Below, one piece after another: positions 21,864-31,587 of a stretch of 64,000 bases of DNA. Source of the stretch: Piezodorus guildinii (Eukaryota > Arthropoda > Insecta > Hemiptera > Pentatomidae). The notes under the pieces are model-generated. The model was given only the letters and a program-made list of their open reading frames with translations, ran no database searches and was not told the origin of the DNA. The translations under genes and the position numbers were made by a program. The stretch is taken from contig CM041294.1 of assembly GCA_023052935.1 (NCBI GenBank), positions 18,252,635-18,316,634 of the forward strand, read 5' to 3'. Numbering within the stretch: the stretch's first letter is position 1; each line of letters begins with the position of its first letter.

Positions 21864-22200
21864 ATAATATATGTTTCACCGTCTTTATTGTGTTACATTG
21901 CGTACAAGTTGTGGCACCGAGACCTCGCAGAAGGTAGCCGTGGGAGAAATCACGATGTCCTATTCAGAGCCCGCAAAGGATCACTTCTCTCCTTGACTTC
22001 CTGTCTGAGGTCTTCCAACAGGCACAATTTTTTTTCAATTTCACTTAATTTTGATGAATTCTCATTACACCCGATTTGCCAATTTTACTTCTTTAGAGAG
22101 CTAAACTACCTAGTCCAGTCTTGCAGAGGGATTTTGTTGATTATCTTAGCTTGAGGTGATATTAGAGGAGGAGCTGAGTTTGCCACGCCATCGGAAAGAA
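21864..22200. other. Unassigned sequence
   Basis: A GC-richer patch at about 21905-22020 has no recognised product. Nothing else seen. Confidence 0.35.
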
Positions 22201-22218
22201 AACCATCTATGCCAATAT

Positions 22219-22255
22219 ACTCGCTTCGGCGGTACATATACTAAAATTGGAACGA
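22219..22255 (+). ncRNA. U6 snRNA 5' fragment (pseudogene)
   Basis: The stretch contains GCTTCGGC, then ACATATACTAAAATTGGAAC, the highly conserved 5' stem and following single strand of spliceosomal U6 snRNA, with only a few mismatches over about 35 bases. Homology ends after GGAACGA, so the ACAGAGA box and the U4/U6 pairing region are absent. It is a truncated relic and not a functional U6 gene. No poly-A or duplication is evident. Confidence 0.8.
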
Positions 22256-22369
22256 ACGTGAACTTTTGTTTGGTGGTTTTATGATAGTTGTATTTTCTGC
22301 ATACTTAGCTAAAGTTTCGGGAGGGGGAGAGGGAAGGATATTGGCACGTCATATGTGTATATTATATAA

Positions 22370-22487
22370 AAAATTTTAATGCAAAAATGTTCTAATTAAT
22401 TATTTCAATAACAAATTAATAAGATATTTTGGCATTTCTTGTAAAAGTTACTAGAATGGATATAGTGCCTTTTGGAAATAAACCTCT
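22370..22487 (+). mobile_element. Family K DNA element, end fragment (K3)
   Basis: The words TAGAATGGATATAGTGCC then TTTTGGAAATAAAC match the right end of K2 (51010-51044) and the reverse of the left end of K1. The AT-rich sequence to the left also resembles K elements. The opposite end was not found, so this is a solo end. Confidence 0.55.
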
Positions 22488-22686
22488 TCATTTTCCCAGT
22501 TCCTTCTTCCTATCCATAACCCTGTTGTATTTATTAAGAAGATGTGTTATGGTTGAATTAAGGCAAATTATATGGTATGGATCTGCAATTACTTCAGTTT
22601 ATCTTATCACACAATAAAGTAACTGTCTGAAATATTCAGCATAGCAAGATGTATTAAAGTTCTTAAAGCCTATTCTCCAAAGCTTA

Positions 22687-23042
22687 GCCTGAATTTAAAT
22701 GAGTTAGAATTCTATTTCGCTGATCTCAAAGCTATCCAATTCCTTTTATGAGTTAATGTCACCTTTCATAAAGTCGCTAATTATCGCATTTTGAAGAAAT
22801 ATCAATGGAAACTACTAATCTGTCATCAGGACCCCAAGCCCCGGGCCTCTATCAATATGGACAATGGGATGATATTTCCACAGAATTAAACCCGGCGGTG
22901 CCTTTGATCCTAAGAGAGCGAGTGGGTTAAGAGCAGTTCCCCGAGTCTCCAGTGAAACGTAACTCAATTCGAATTTAGAGCTTTGTAATCAATTCCGTTA
23001 GGAGTTTAAGGCGCTCCGTAGTTTGCCTGAATTTAAATGAGT
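22687..23042. repeat. GC-richer segment between 18-bp direct repeats
   Basis: GCCTGAATTTAAATGAGT occurs exactly at 22687-22704 and 23025-23042. The intervening 320 bp is more GC-rich than the surroundings, with no poly-A and no inverted termini. It may be an inserted segment with a long duplication or a local rearrangement. Content not recognised. Confidence 0.6.
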
Positions 23043-23325
23043 GGAGATTGAGATGCGCCCCGCTTCATTGCTTCGTGTCTCATCCCGTTCAGCGGATCTT
23101 GGATTTACAACAATGTCATCTCGGGCCAGAACTCATTTCACTGATTTCAATTTTTCTTTCCGCTCTCTGATGAAATATCTTACAGATCAATTTTCTAGAA
23201 AAAAATTTGTTGATAAAAATTAGATAAATCGTCGAATGATTTAAAGCAAGAACGGATATCTTGGTGCTATTTATTGTTTTAAGATATGATCCGTGCTAAA
23301 ATATAGTGTAAACCGTATATCATAA
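23043..23325. other. Spacer
   Basis: No recognised feature; a 60-codon open frame at 23041-23223 shows no known motif. Confidence 0.35.
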
Positions 23326-23985
23326 TATAATAATAAATCTCTTTATTTGTTTTCGGGCTAGCCCATACAAATGGAGTTGAGTTGTACAAAACAGTTAAAC
23401 ATAAATCAAAGAAATCTATTACAACTGTACTAAACAAAATACGCTTCAAAAACAAATACACAACAAAAGGCAAAATAAATTGTAACTGTATAAATATTAA
23501 ACAAATAAATTAATCATAAATAGTTTAACAATTCAATTATTGTTATTTTATTAATGTGCTTAAATTATTCTTGAATAGACAGATACAAATTTCTTAGCTT
23601 TAAACACTCTGTTACATAATAAAATAAATTTTAAAATTGCTTTCTATTTTCTATTTGCAACAAAAGTTGTACTATGTCAGACATATTTCCAACATGTGTC
23701 CTCAAGTACTTATTTCTGGACGGGGAGTAAACAGGGCATTGCAAAAAAATATGATTTAAATCTTCTGGTTCGCCTGAATTACAAATAGGGCATTCAACGC
23801 TACTATCTGAATAACCATTTTGGAATCCGTAACTGGTAACTTTCAGTTTATTGGGTTGACATAGTCTTAGTTGACTGATCAATCTATGTTTCTTCATAGG
23901 TCCCTTTATTTTCAAATAATATTCCCCCATATTTAAGCTACCAATTTTTCTAAAATTAGGATTAAACTTTGAGTGCAAAATAGCC
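23326..23985 (-). mobile_element. Zinc-knuckle LINE (family D) 3' end, copy 1
   Basis: The minus strand (coding 23631-23978) gives the C-terminal end of a non-LTR ORF2: GEYYLKIKGPMKKHRLISQL, then the zinc knuckle ECPICNSGEPEDLNHIFLQC (Cys-x2-Cys, His, Cys spacing), then SPSRNKYLRTHV. It aligns with family D copy 2 at 24.6 kb. The probable 3' end, with AATAAA and a short ATT tail, lies near 23326-23340. It is 5'-truncated; no TSD was identified. Confidence 0.65.
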
Positions 23986-24210
23986 TGAATATCTAGGGAA
24001 AGATTATGATTATTGAATTTTCAACAGCGTTATTTAATTCCGTATATCATAGATATTTTGTTTTCTTTTTTCTCTTTATATATCTTTATTCAAACCTGTC
24101 GGAAGCTACACTTATAAATGTTTTCTTCCTCACTACTGTCTATTGCTTTTATCGCCAGTAAACAAGTGGTGAAGGTCAGTTCCTGAACAGACCGAACTAG
24201 AAAAGCAATT

Positions 24211-24598
24211 GAGACGTTGATTTCCAAAAGGTACGTACTATATCCATTCTAGGAAATTTTACAGGATACGCGAAAATCACTAATTATTATATTATTTAAC
24301 TAGCTAATTTGATTCTTTTAGCATTAAAATCCAGAATTGTTCTTTTAGTATATCAATAAAATCATATTAAAGTTATGAAATGAGATGTTTTGGTATAATT
24401 TGGAACGTAATTAAATGTGTAATTAGTTTCTTTAGAAAATAATTGTATTTATAAATTGCGATTATAAATGACTTGGGTGTCCATTAGATAAAATCAAATA
24501 GCAGATTTAGATACATTTAAGAGATGAGAATACAAATATGTAAAAAAAATCGATTTTGTAAAAAATGTCCTTTAGTACCTTTTGGAAATCAACGTCTC
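24211..24598 (-). mobile_element. Family K DNA element, copy 1 (388 bp)
   Basis: Inverted ends GAGACGTTGATTTCCAAAAG and its complement, flanked by AATT at 24207-24210 and 24599-24602. The empty counterpart near 45.96 kb (AAGCAATTGAACAAA) confirms the insertion with AATT as the probable 4-bp duplication. Its ends match K2 in reverse orientation, but the middle is deleted. No protein is encoded. Confidence 0.75.
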
Positions 24599-24620
24599 AA
24601 TTAAACAAAGTAACTGAGTT

Positions 24621-24633
24621 AATACTTCCATCC
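24621..24633. repeat. Left TSD of family D copy 2
   Basis: AATACTTCCATCC recurs at 25561-25573; the unoccupied site near 45.98 kb has a single copy. Confidence 0.9.
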
Positions 24634-25560
24634 CAATAAAAACGTGCCTTTTAACTGGACTGCGGAAGTTCGTAGGTCACTGATTTTTATAGGTTCAGAG
24701 GAAATATGGGCTCTCAATGATCCAGCTGTTTTAAAAAATTCAAAGAGCAAACTGTTTGAGAAAATGGCTAATCGTTTATATTCCAGGGATATAGAAGCTA
24801 TTGAAAATTCCTCTTACAGTAAAATATATCGCCATATAACCACCTTCCGATTCGGAGAAGAATACTTAAATCTTAGATGCAATATGAACAAAATAAGGTT
24901 AATCGCTCAACTAAGACTGGCAGGCGAGAAATCACAGAGGATAATAGTGAATGGATTATATTATAAATTTGAACCCAGCATGTCTTGCCCTCTATGTAAT
25001 ACCGATGGTTATGATAATATTCAACATTTTCTAATATCGTGTCCATTTTTAGATCCAGTCAGAAGATTCTATTTATTTAAGCATGTTATGAAAAATTTTA
25101 ATTTAGAAGACTTATTAACAATTACCAACTATAAGAAGTTGAACGATTTATTTTTGTTTTCAATAAAAGCTTTAAAGATAAGAAGTTTTGTTACAAACGA
25201 CTAATACAAAATTTATATGCATTTGTTATGTCATTACTTTTTGTTTATATAAAATTGTTATCAAGATATTTATTATTTAAAACTGTTTTTGTTCGGTTTT
25301 CTTAAGTTTATTATTTATTTTTTATTTAAAATTTGTTTGTTCATTATTTAATCAAGATTTGTATTCTTAATTATTTTGTTAATTGTTATTTATTTTTTTC
25401 TTATAATGTCGTTTTTAAAGTAGTTAGTTCAACTCTTATTTCAATATTTATAATATTTCCTTACTAAATGTAAAAAATGATTTTGTCTAAATGAAATAGA
25501 GGCCAAACATCTTGCTAAAAGGTGTAAATCTTAAAAGCAATAAAAATTATTATTATTATT
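24634..25560 (+). mobile_element. Zinc-knuckle LINE (family D) copy 2, with ATT tail
   Basis: A 927-bp, 5'-truncated LINE. The coding part (about 24644-25204, 186 codons open) encodes the ORF2 C terminus: FGEEYLNLRCNMNKIRLIAQ, then a zinc knuckle CPLCNTDGYDNIQHFLISC, then DPVRRFYLFKHVMKN. The AT-rich 3' UTR ends GCAATAAAAATTATTATT, so the tail is an ATT repeat, not poly-A. A 13-bp TSD and an empty paralogous site prove the insertion. The RT core is missing and the open frame starts without a real ATG. Confidence 0.88.
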
Positions 25561-25621
25561 AATACTTCCATCCGCAAGGACATGTTACGTGTTTCCTAGT
25601 TTACATCCATTTTTTCTTCAT
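25306..25621 (+). repeat. Tandem duplication unit 1 (LINE D 3' UTR plus flank)
   Basis: This stretch (LINE D 3' UTR, ATT tail and about 60 bp of target DNA) is repeated immediately to the right as 25622-25776 plus 26937-27110. The second unit was later split by the RNase H LINE. The junction lies at TTCTTCA next to TTTATTATTTATT. Substitutions between units are few. Confidence 0.8.
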
Positions 25622-25763
25622 TTATTATTTATTTTTTTAAATTTCTTTGTTTATTATTTAATCAAGATTTGTATTCTTAGTTATTTTGTTAATTTTTATT
25701 TATTTTTTCTTATAATGTCGTTTTTAAAGTAGTTAGCTCAACTCTTATTTCAATATTTATAAT

Positions 25764-25774
25764 ATTTCCTTACT

Positions 25775-25776
<2 letters not shown>
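25764..25776. repeat. Left TSD of RNase H LINE E
   Basis: ATTTCCTTACTAA is repeated exactly at 26937-26949. Confidence 0.9.
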
Positions 25777-25831
<55 letters not shown>

Positions 25832-26936
25832 TATGCCTTCCCATTTCGACTTCCGCCATAAGGAATCTGGCAGCCCAGTACCACTCCGATCTGGATGGGG
25901 TTTCACCTCTTATCTTTTGTAATCGGGGACATACTTCTAGATGTGCTGCATCCATTTCAGTATTTGCATGACAAAGGCAGCAAAGTGGAGACCCTACCAC
26001 TCCGATCCGATGCAAGTGTTTTGCGAGGTAGTCATGGCCAGTAATCATTCGGAACTGTGCAACAGCATCTTTTCTCTTCAAATCTACTGGTATTCTTTCT
26101 TCTTCTATAAGGAGTTTGGCCCAGTGCTTGTTGATCGAACTGAGCCTTTGGGAGTCCGTTAGTAGAGCATGATATGCCCTCTTAACTTCATCCCTAGCTC
26201 TACGATAGGAAATTCGGTTGTCCAACTGTTCCGAAGCTGCACCTTCTTTTGCAAGCTTGTCGGCTACTTCATTCCCATGGATACCACAGTGGCCGGGTAC
26301 CCATTGGAAAACCACCTGCCTACCTTGTTGAAGCAGCTGTTCAATTTTTAATTGGCAGTTCACAACCTCATTTTCTTGAGATGCATTTGGCTGCGTAGCT
26401 GCTATGATGGCCGCCTGTGAATCTACAAACAACACAATTCTTTTTGCATCTATATTTATGATAGCTTGCAAAGCTAGTAATATAGCTCGAATTTCGCTAT
26501 CGAAATTTGTCGACCATTTTCCTACCGGCTTCGAGATTTGAAATAGATGGGAGTACACGCCTGCTCCTCCATTGTAATTTGCATGTTCCGCTGAACCATC
26601 GGTGTAGACATGGAGCCAAGGAGGGCTGGGATAACGCTCAGTTATGGTTTCGAGTGCCAAGGATCTTAATTCCTCTCGTATAACTTCTTCTTTTTTAATT
26701 TGTCTCGTGAGATAAGGTGATAAGATGCTGTCTTTAGGGGAATCCTGGGTGGCAGTAGAGAAAGTTTTTCTCTTGGAGCAGGCATTAAGCCTGTTTTATC
26801 TCTAAGGCTTTCTACTTTTTCAAAAAATGTGATCTGCGTCTTGAGTCTTGTGGGGGGTTTCACTCTACTTGACCAGTAATCAACCGGGAGCCTACACAGA
26901 CGTTCATAAAGGCTTATTGAGCTCACTTACCTACGC
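25777..26936 (-). mobile_element. RNase H-bearing LINE (family E), 5'-truncated, young
   Basis: A 1,160-bp insertion with a 53-base T-run at its left edge (poly-A on the minus strand) and a perfect 13-bp TSD. It contains the region between RT and RNase H, the RNase H domain and the C-terminal zinc knuckle of a non-LTR retrotransposon, with one frameshift. It sits inside the duplicated LINE D 3' UTR, so it postdates both that insertion and the duplication. The uninterrupted poly-A indicates a recent event. Confidence 0.9.
25831..26660 (-). pseudogene. LINE-encoded RNase H and zinc-knuckle domain
   Basis: An open segment of about 275 residues before the poly-A. RNase H degrades the RNA strand of the retrotransposition intermediate. 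The catalytic set is complete: VYTDGSAE (Asp 21), NFDSEIRA (Glu 56), LFVDSQAAI (Asp 80), WVPGHCGIHGNEVADKLA (His 124, Asp 134), numbered from the TTG at 26660. QFRMITGHDYLAKHLHRIG and the zinc knuckle CCLCHANTEMDAAHLEVC follow. The end runs into lysine codons of the poly-A tail. There is no native ATG. Upstream sequence (26666-26926: LPVDYWSSRVKPPTRLKTQ) belongs to the same protein but is in another frame, owing to a shift in the A-rich run near 26690. Confidence 0.88.
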
Positions 26937-27330
26937 ATTTCCTTACTAAATGTAAAATATGATTTTGTCTAAATGAAATAGAGGCCAAACCTCTTGCTAA
27001 AAGGTGTAAATCTTAAAAGCAATAAAAAAAAATATTATTATTAATACTTCCATCCGCAAGGACATGTTACGTGTTTCCTAGTTAACATCCAGTTTATCTT
27101 CGTTTCGAAAAGTTGTGAAAAGCAATTTTTTAGTACATATATATCTAGTGAAAGGCTTTAGAAAATTTGACTTCCCATCAAACAGTTATATCGTTCTGAA
27201 ACAGTCCGTAAACCTCATACAACCTTCTGAATGAGTTTTTGTTTTTATTTGAATACTTGATGTTCTTCTAGAACGGGAAAATATAACAAGTAATTTTAAC
27301 ATTACGCAGCTTAGTATTGTTAATATGTTT
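26937..27330 (+). repeat. Tandem duplication unit 2 end and paralogous flank
   Basis: The end of the second LINE D 3' UTR copy (to about 27046) is followed by target DNA. The stretch 27047-27330 matches 45983-46256 closely (words such as CCGCAAGGACATGTTACG and GTTGTGAAAAGCAATTTTTT). The 24.1-27.3 kb locus and the 45.87-46.26 kb locus are therefore paralogous copies of one sequence, only the former carrying insertions. Confidence 0.75.
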
Positions 27331-27430
27331 TTTTTTTTCTTTTCTTTTCTTTTTTAATTTTTCTGGAAGTTTTTCTTAATATTAACACTTAAATGAGCAC
27401 ACCTTAACTTCCCTTTGTTTTTATCTATTT

Positions 27431-27664
27431 TATTTCAAAACCATTCACATCTATCAACGTTTCGGGGTTGTTTCCCCATTCTCAAGACTTATTTTTTAAA
27501 AAACATTTTCTCACATATAACTCACTACTTCACTTCATAGCTCACTGCTATTCGTCCACATGTTCAAACAGTAAGCCAATGAACATGTGGACGAATAGCA
27601 ACCAACTCCAAACAACAGCAAGAATAGCAAACACCCCGAAACGTTAAAATTTTGGTTTGAAATG
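27431..27664. repeat. Foldback structure with CGAAACGTT motifs
   Basis: Outer arms (about 27431-27473 and 27627-27664) share AACGTTTCGGGGT in inverted orientation. The inner arms at 27547-27566 and 27580-27599 are a perfect 20-bp inverted repeat with a 13-base loop. The minus strand at 27455-27490 contains a GGGG...CCCC stem followed by GAAACGTTG, reminiscent of hammerhead motifs in terminal repeats of Penelope-like elements. That link is an inference. Confidence 0.55.
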
Positions 27665-27689
27665 CTTGCAGTTTTTGTTAAATGTTTAG

Positions 27690-27925
27690 ACAGGCCGTGT
27701 AGACTCGCAGGAGTTTACACTCACGTTCACGATGAAATTTTTAGTGTAGGGTCATCACTCCCTACGACTAATTTTGTGAGTGGCCACCCTTTGGCTGACG
27801 GGTCTCACATAACCGTGGGAGAGGCTGTGAGTGAATCCCCATTTTTTTACATCCTTATAAAAGCCCCGCCGGGACTGGGATCGAACTCAGAACCTGTAGC
27901 GTGAGAGACAAGCTTTAATTTAATG
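27690..27925 (-). mobile_element. tRNA-derived SINE, copy S1
   Basis: On the minus strand a tRNA-like head carries a B-box-like GAGTTCGATCCC (about 27875) and A-box-like sequence near 27905. A body shared with S2 (ACGGGTCTCACATAACC against ACGGGTCTGACTACCC in the plus reading) and with S3 follows. The far end is near the words for TACACGGCCTGTC. Such elements are transcribed by RNA polymerase III and mobilised by LINEs. No clear tail or TSD was seen. Confidence 0.6.
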
Positions 27926-28126
27926 TCAGCCTACACTAGACTGAACCGCCAAGAAACTGCCTGCAGATACCGCTTACTACAACACTTACTAGACAAACGA
28001 TCAAATCTCCCTATTCACTACAAAAATAAACTGATCCATAGAGATCTAAATATTCCGCTAGTTGCAGGCATAGCCCGTGGTAGATACACCTCCAGACTAC
28101 TAGCCCACAAACCCGCTTGTTCGTAA
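27926..28126 (+). mobile_element. LINE A copy 6, internal fragment
   Basis: About 200 bp coding TRLNRQETACRYRLLQHLLD, then LPIHYK, jumping directly to NKLIHRDLNIPLVAG. The section encoding IYMTIIRPIWTYG through SKILRKIL is deleted. It is almost identical, including the same deletion, to 28823-29022, so it is a local duplicate of that copy. Confidence 0.75.
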
Positions 28127-28718
28127 AATATATCGAATTAATATACAAGTTAGAATACAGAAGTTATCCCAACTGTTCATGTAACTGATTGAAAATACAT
28201 TTACGTTGAGGCGACATAGGCTGTTGCTAAGAAAAAATCAACTAAATATTAAAAAAATATTTTTTTTTTTTTTTTATGAGAAATGAAATGTTATCCAAGC
28301 TCTACCGATTGTATTACAAAAAATGGTTTATCAATCAGTATATATATATATTAGAGTGTGTAAAATTTATTTATATAATATTATTTTCAAGAAACAAAAA
28401 AATACTATTATGTCTTGCCAATCTTTCACTCATTTTTCTCAGCTTTTACAGTTGGCAACGTTTCCGATCTTAGTACTTCCATTCGCGAGCCTCATTCATC
28501 TTATTTAGCGGGAAATTTATTCAACTTTTCATTCTTGAAAGAGCTTTTAGGCACTAAATTTTTTATCCTGTCATATCATGCATTTAGATGTTAATTTACA
28601 AAAGGTATAATAGTGCCATTACTTACAAAATTCATATTATATCACCCGATTTCAGCAAAAAAAAAAAAACACGTTATAAACTGCAGTACTTTTTGAGTGG
28701 GACCAAGTTCTTATTTAA
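28127..28718. other. AT-rich spacer
   Basis: T-run near 28259-28275 and short open frames without recognised motifs. Confidence 0.4.
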
Positions 28719-29212
28719 TTTAATTTCCCCCACTGTATCCTTTAGTAATATTCCACTAATCTCTGTAGAACAGATACTTTACCTTAGACTCCATCTAGAC
28801 AAGCCCCTTACTTGAAATCCTCACACTAGACTGAACCGCCAAGAAACTGCTTGCAGATACCGCTTACTACAACACTTACTAGACAAACGATCAAAACTCC
28901 CTATTCACTACAAAAAATAAACTGATCCATAGAGATCTAAATATTCCGCTAGTTGCAGTCATAACCCGTGGTAGATACACCTCCAGACTACTAGCCCACA
29001 AACCCGCTTGTTCGTAACCTCTCATCTACATTTATTCCTCATAATCTTCCGAGGCACCTGAAAAGACGGTGGCCTCGAGACCTGCTCATAAAATAAACCA
29101 CTGGGTAGCTTCTTTACATGTCTATTCATGCCTGTCATTGTAATACAGCCGTTTTACTTATTGCATTTGTTTATTCAGTTGTAAAAACCATGAAAATATA
29201 TTTTTTAAAAAA
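28719..29212 (+). mobile_element. LINE A copy 7, 3' end
   Basis: The plus-strand copy begins at words for PTVSFSNIPLISVEQI and LRLHLDKPLT, continues through the same internally deleted stretch as copy 6, and ends with the C terminus (RRWPRDLL followed by a stop) and a 3' UTR with an A-rich end. A stop at LTW-NPH and the internal deletion make it a pseudogene. Confidence 0.75.
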
Positions 29213-29909
29213 ATTAAAAGCATAGTAAAAGCATGTCATTGCAGAAGTAATAAAAACCTTTAATTTAATACAAAAGTGTTCAATTAAATTTCTTTAATGA
29301 TAAATTTATTGATTTATGGTCTAGCGAAAAACTAGAGCTTAAAAAAAATCGAATCATTTCAATCAAACATTTCAAGTCCCAGAACGACAGCTCCTTGCTA
29401 CATTATACTCAGGTTTCCCTACCAAACTTTAAGTACAAAATTGCATGTCGATAACTGAAATACCAGTTAGGAAAAAAGAAGCAGGATGAGAGAACTCCTC
29501 TGTTAAATTAAAGCCTAGGAAGGGGTGCATCAGGGCAGTTTCCTTCTGAAGGTCTCTCATGTTCGCTGCATGTTTTCTTTCGCATCTTCATCACAAGAGT
29601 ATTCTTCTCTTAGATTGAAAAGATTATTGAAATAATTCCTTCAAAGGACATCAGACTTGTTGGTCAACATGTTTCTATGTTTATCCTTGCATGATATCAT
29701 TTTATTTACGTATTGCTTTCTTTCTTTGCTGACTAATCTGATAAAATTCTTACTTTCTTTGCTGTAGTGAAGCGTTTCAAAAAATTGCTCTTCGATTGCT
29801 GATGGAAATGTACAAACATATTAGGATTTTCACCAGCAATTGCACTATTTCTACCATATTGATTTCAGTTGAAGAAGTGAAAGAAAAAGAACAACCTATA
29901 TTATTAATA
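29213..29909. other. Unassigned sequence
   Basis: No repeat copy or gene recognised. Confidence 0.4.
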
Positions 29910-29965
29910 ATTTTTTTTTTTTTTATTTGTATATATTACAATTTGTCAAAATAGACAATAATAAT
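29910..29965 (-). mobile_element. Retroelement J fragment (copy 3)
   Basis: T-run followed by TATATATTACAATTTGTC and AATAGACAATAATA, matching the poly-A end of J copy 1 (11870-11945). Only about 55 bp is present, so it is an extreme 5' truncation. Confidence 0.6.
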
Positions 29966-30011
29966 AATAATTTAAATTCTCAAAAATGAAGCACCAAGAT
30001 GAAAGAGTGAA

Positions 30012-30843
30012 TCTGGTCCGCGCAACACACGACTTTCACTTACCTCCTTTATATATATCAATTCAAGAATTTTTAACAAATCCATAAACGAAAATAAATT
30101 CTGAATTTATTATTAATAACAATGTGTTTTATTAAAAAATCTATTTTATTATTATCTAAAATAACCAGTTAGTTTAATCGGCTTTTAATCCCTTTTTATA
30201 AACTTTTACAAGCTTGTGTATAAGATAATATTTTGTCTACAATCTTTAGCTTTCCAAAAGTATATTACACATCTATATCACTGTTCTTATGTTCAAAAAC
30301 CAAAAATTGCTTTAAAAAAATATTTTTTTATTTTTCTCCTCTGGTTGCTTATTAAAGTCGCTCAACTTGAACATTTAGCTGTTAATTATCAATCCTAACA
30401 AGATAATACAGTTATTTTTATATAATCTACAGAATTAAAGGTACTTTAGATAAAGAAAACTTAGAATATCGGCATTAGGGTCCTGTCTAACTATTTTAAT
30501 CAGAATGAAACCTACATGATAATAAAGCCCATTAAATTTTACATCGATATCCGGAGTTTAATCAAAATTGTTGAAGCCGTTTTTGAGAAAATCGTAAAAA
30601 GGTGCTAAATGCATGGTATAAAGTAGATCTTCATGTAAGCTGATATTGATAAAAATGATTCTGTAACATCTCGGACGTATAGTTATCTTAAATATGACAA
30701 TTAAGTTCTATAGGAATTTTCGTTTTCGCCCGGGAGTTACTACATACACCCTAAAACGTGTATTTCCGTCGAAAACTGGAATTCGAATATTTTCACGATC
30801 GCAATACTTTCTCTTACTATTTCATATATAGGTAAGTGAAAGT
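30012..30843 (-). mobile_element. Helentron-like repeat, copy c
   Basis: Opposite orientation to copy a. It begins TCTGGTCCGCGCAACACACG, then ACTTTCACTTAC, and ends with a degenerate hairpin (ACTATTTCATATATAG) and GTAAGTGAAAGT before A's. The microsatellite region is deleted down to a few bases. Several small deletions show age. Confidence 0.75.
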
Positions 30844-31587
30844 AAAAAAAAAAATATATATTTTTTTTTAATTAATCATAAATAATAAGTTTGAACCAAG
30901 AAAATTCTCTTCCTACATTGAATTAGAACTCAACAGGACCTTGTGTAAATTTGAATTTTGCTTTAGAGACTTATAACAATGAGTGGGAGACCTGTGGATC
31001 CAAAGCGGCAGTTTCCTGTTCTGGAATAAATAACAACAGAGACGCAAAACAGCCGGGAAATGGTGCCTCCGTCGCATTTTTTTTTTCTTTTGTTTACTTC
31101 TTTTTTTTCTTTTTTTTTCATTTTGATATTTGTTACTCTCCCAGCCCCGAGATTAAAAAGGCTCCAATATGCCGAATTTTTCGGAGGCAGGTATATTCTT
31201 CGTAGCGCATGATTCGGAACATTGTACTGCATTCAACGATCTCCCAAAATAGTACCCCAGCAAATTTTTTTATATTAAATTCGAATGTTTGCTTCAAATA
31301 TAATCGATCATTTTACATTATTTTTTTAAAGATCAGTAGTAAGTAGTTAATTAACTGCCGAAATGACTCTCCGGTTCTAATGATCGGTCTTCAGGCATGG
31401 TTCCTTCAAAGATTCTTCAAAAACAATTATTTATTATTCTAGTCCACTATACATAGCTAATCAATAATGTTTTAGGGACTCCTTTAAATTTGAGAGCATA
31501 ACAGAAGAATGACTCTATTCCCATTAGCTCAAATGGTTTCGGTTTTTGATACAAACAAAATTAAATTAATTTTTTTACATAAAAAAA
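30844..31587. other. Unassigned sequence
   Basis: Contains a T-rich tract at about 31077-31130 and open frames of 84-89 codons on both strands at 30951-31232 without recognised motifs. Confidence 0.35.

Noticed and set aside
31077..31130. T-rich tract as a poly-A tail
   Set aside because: Interrupted by C and G, and no element homology on its right side.
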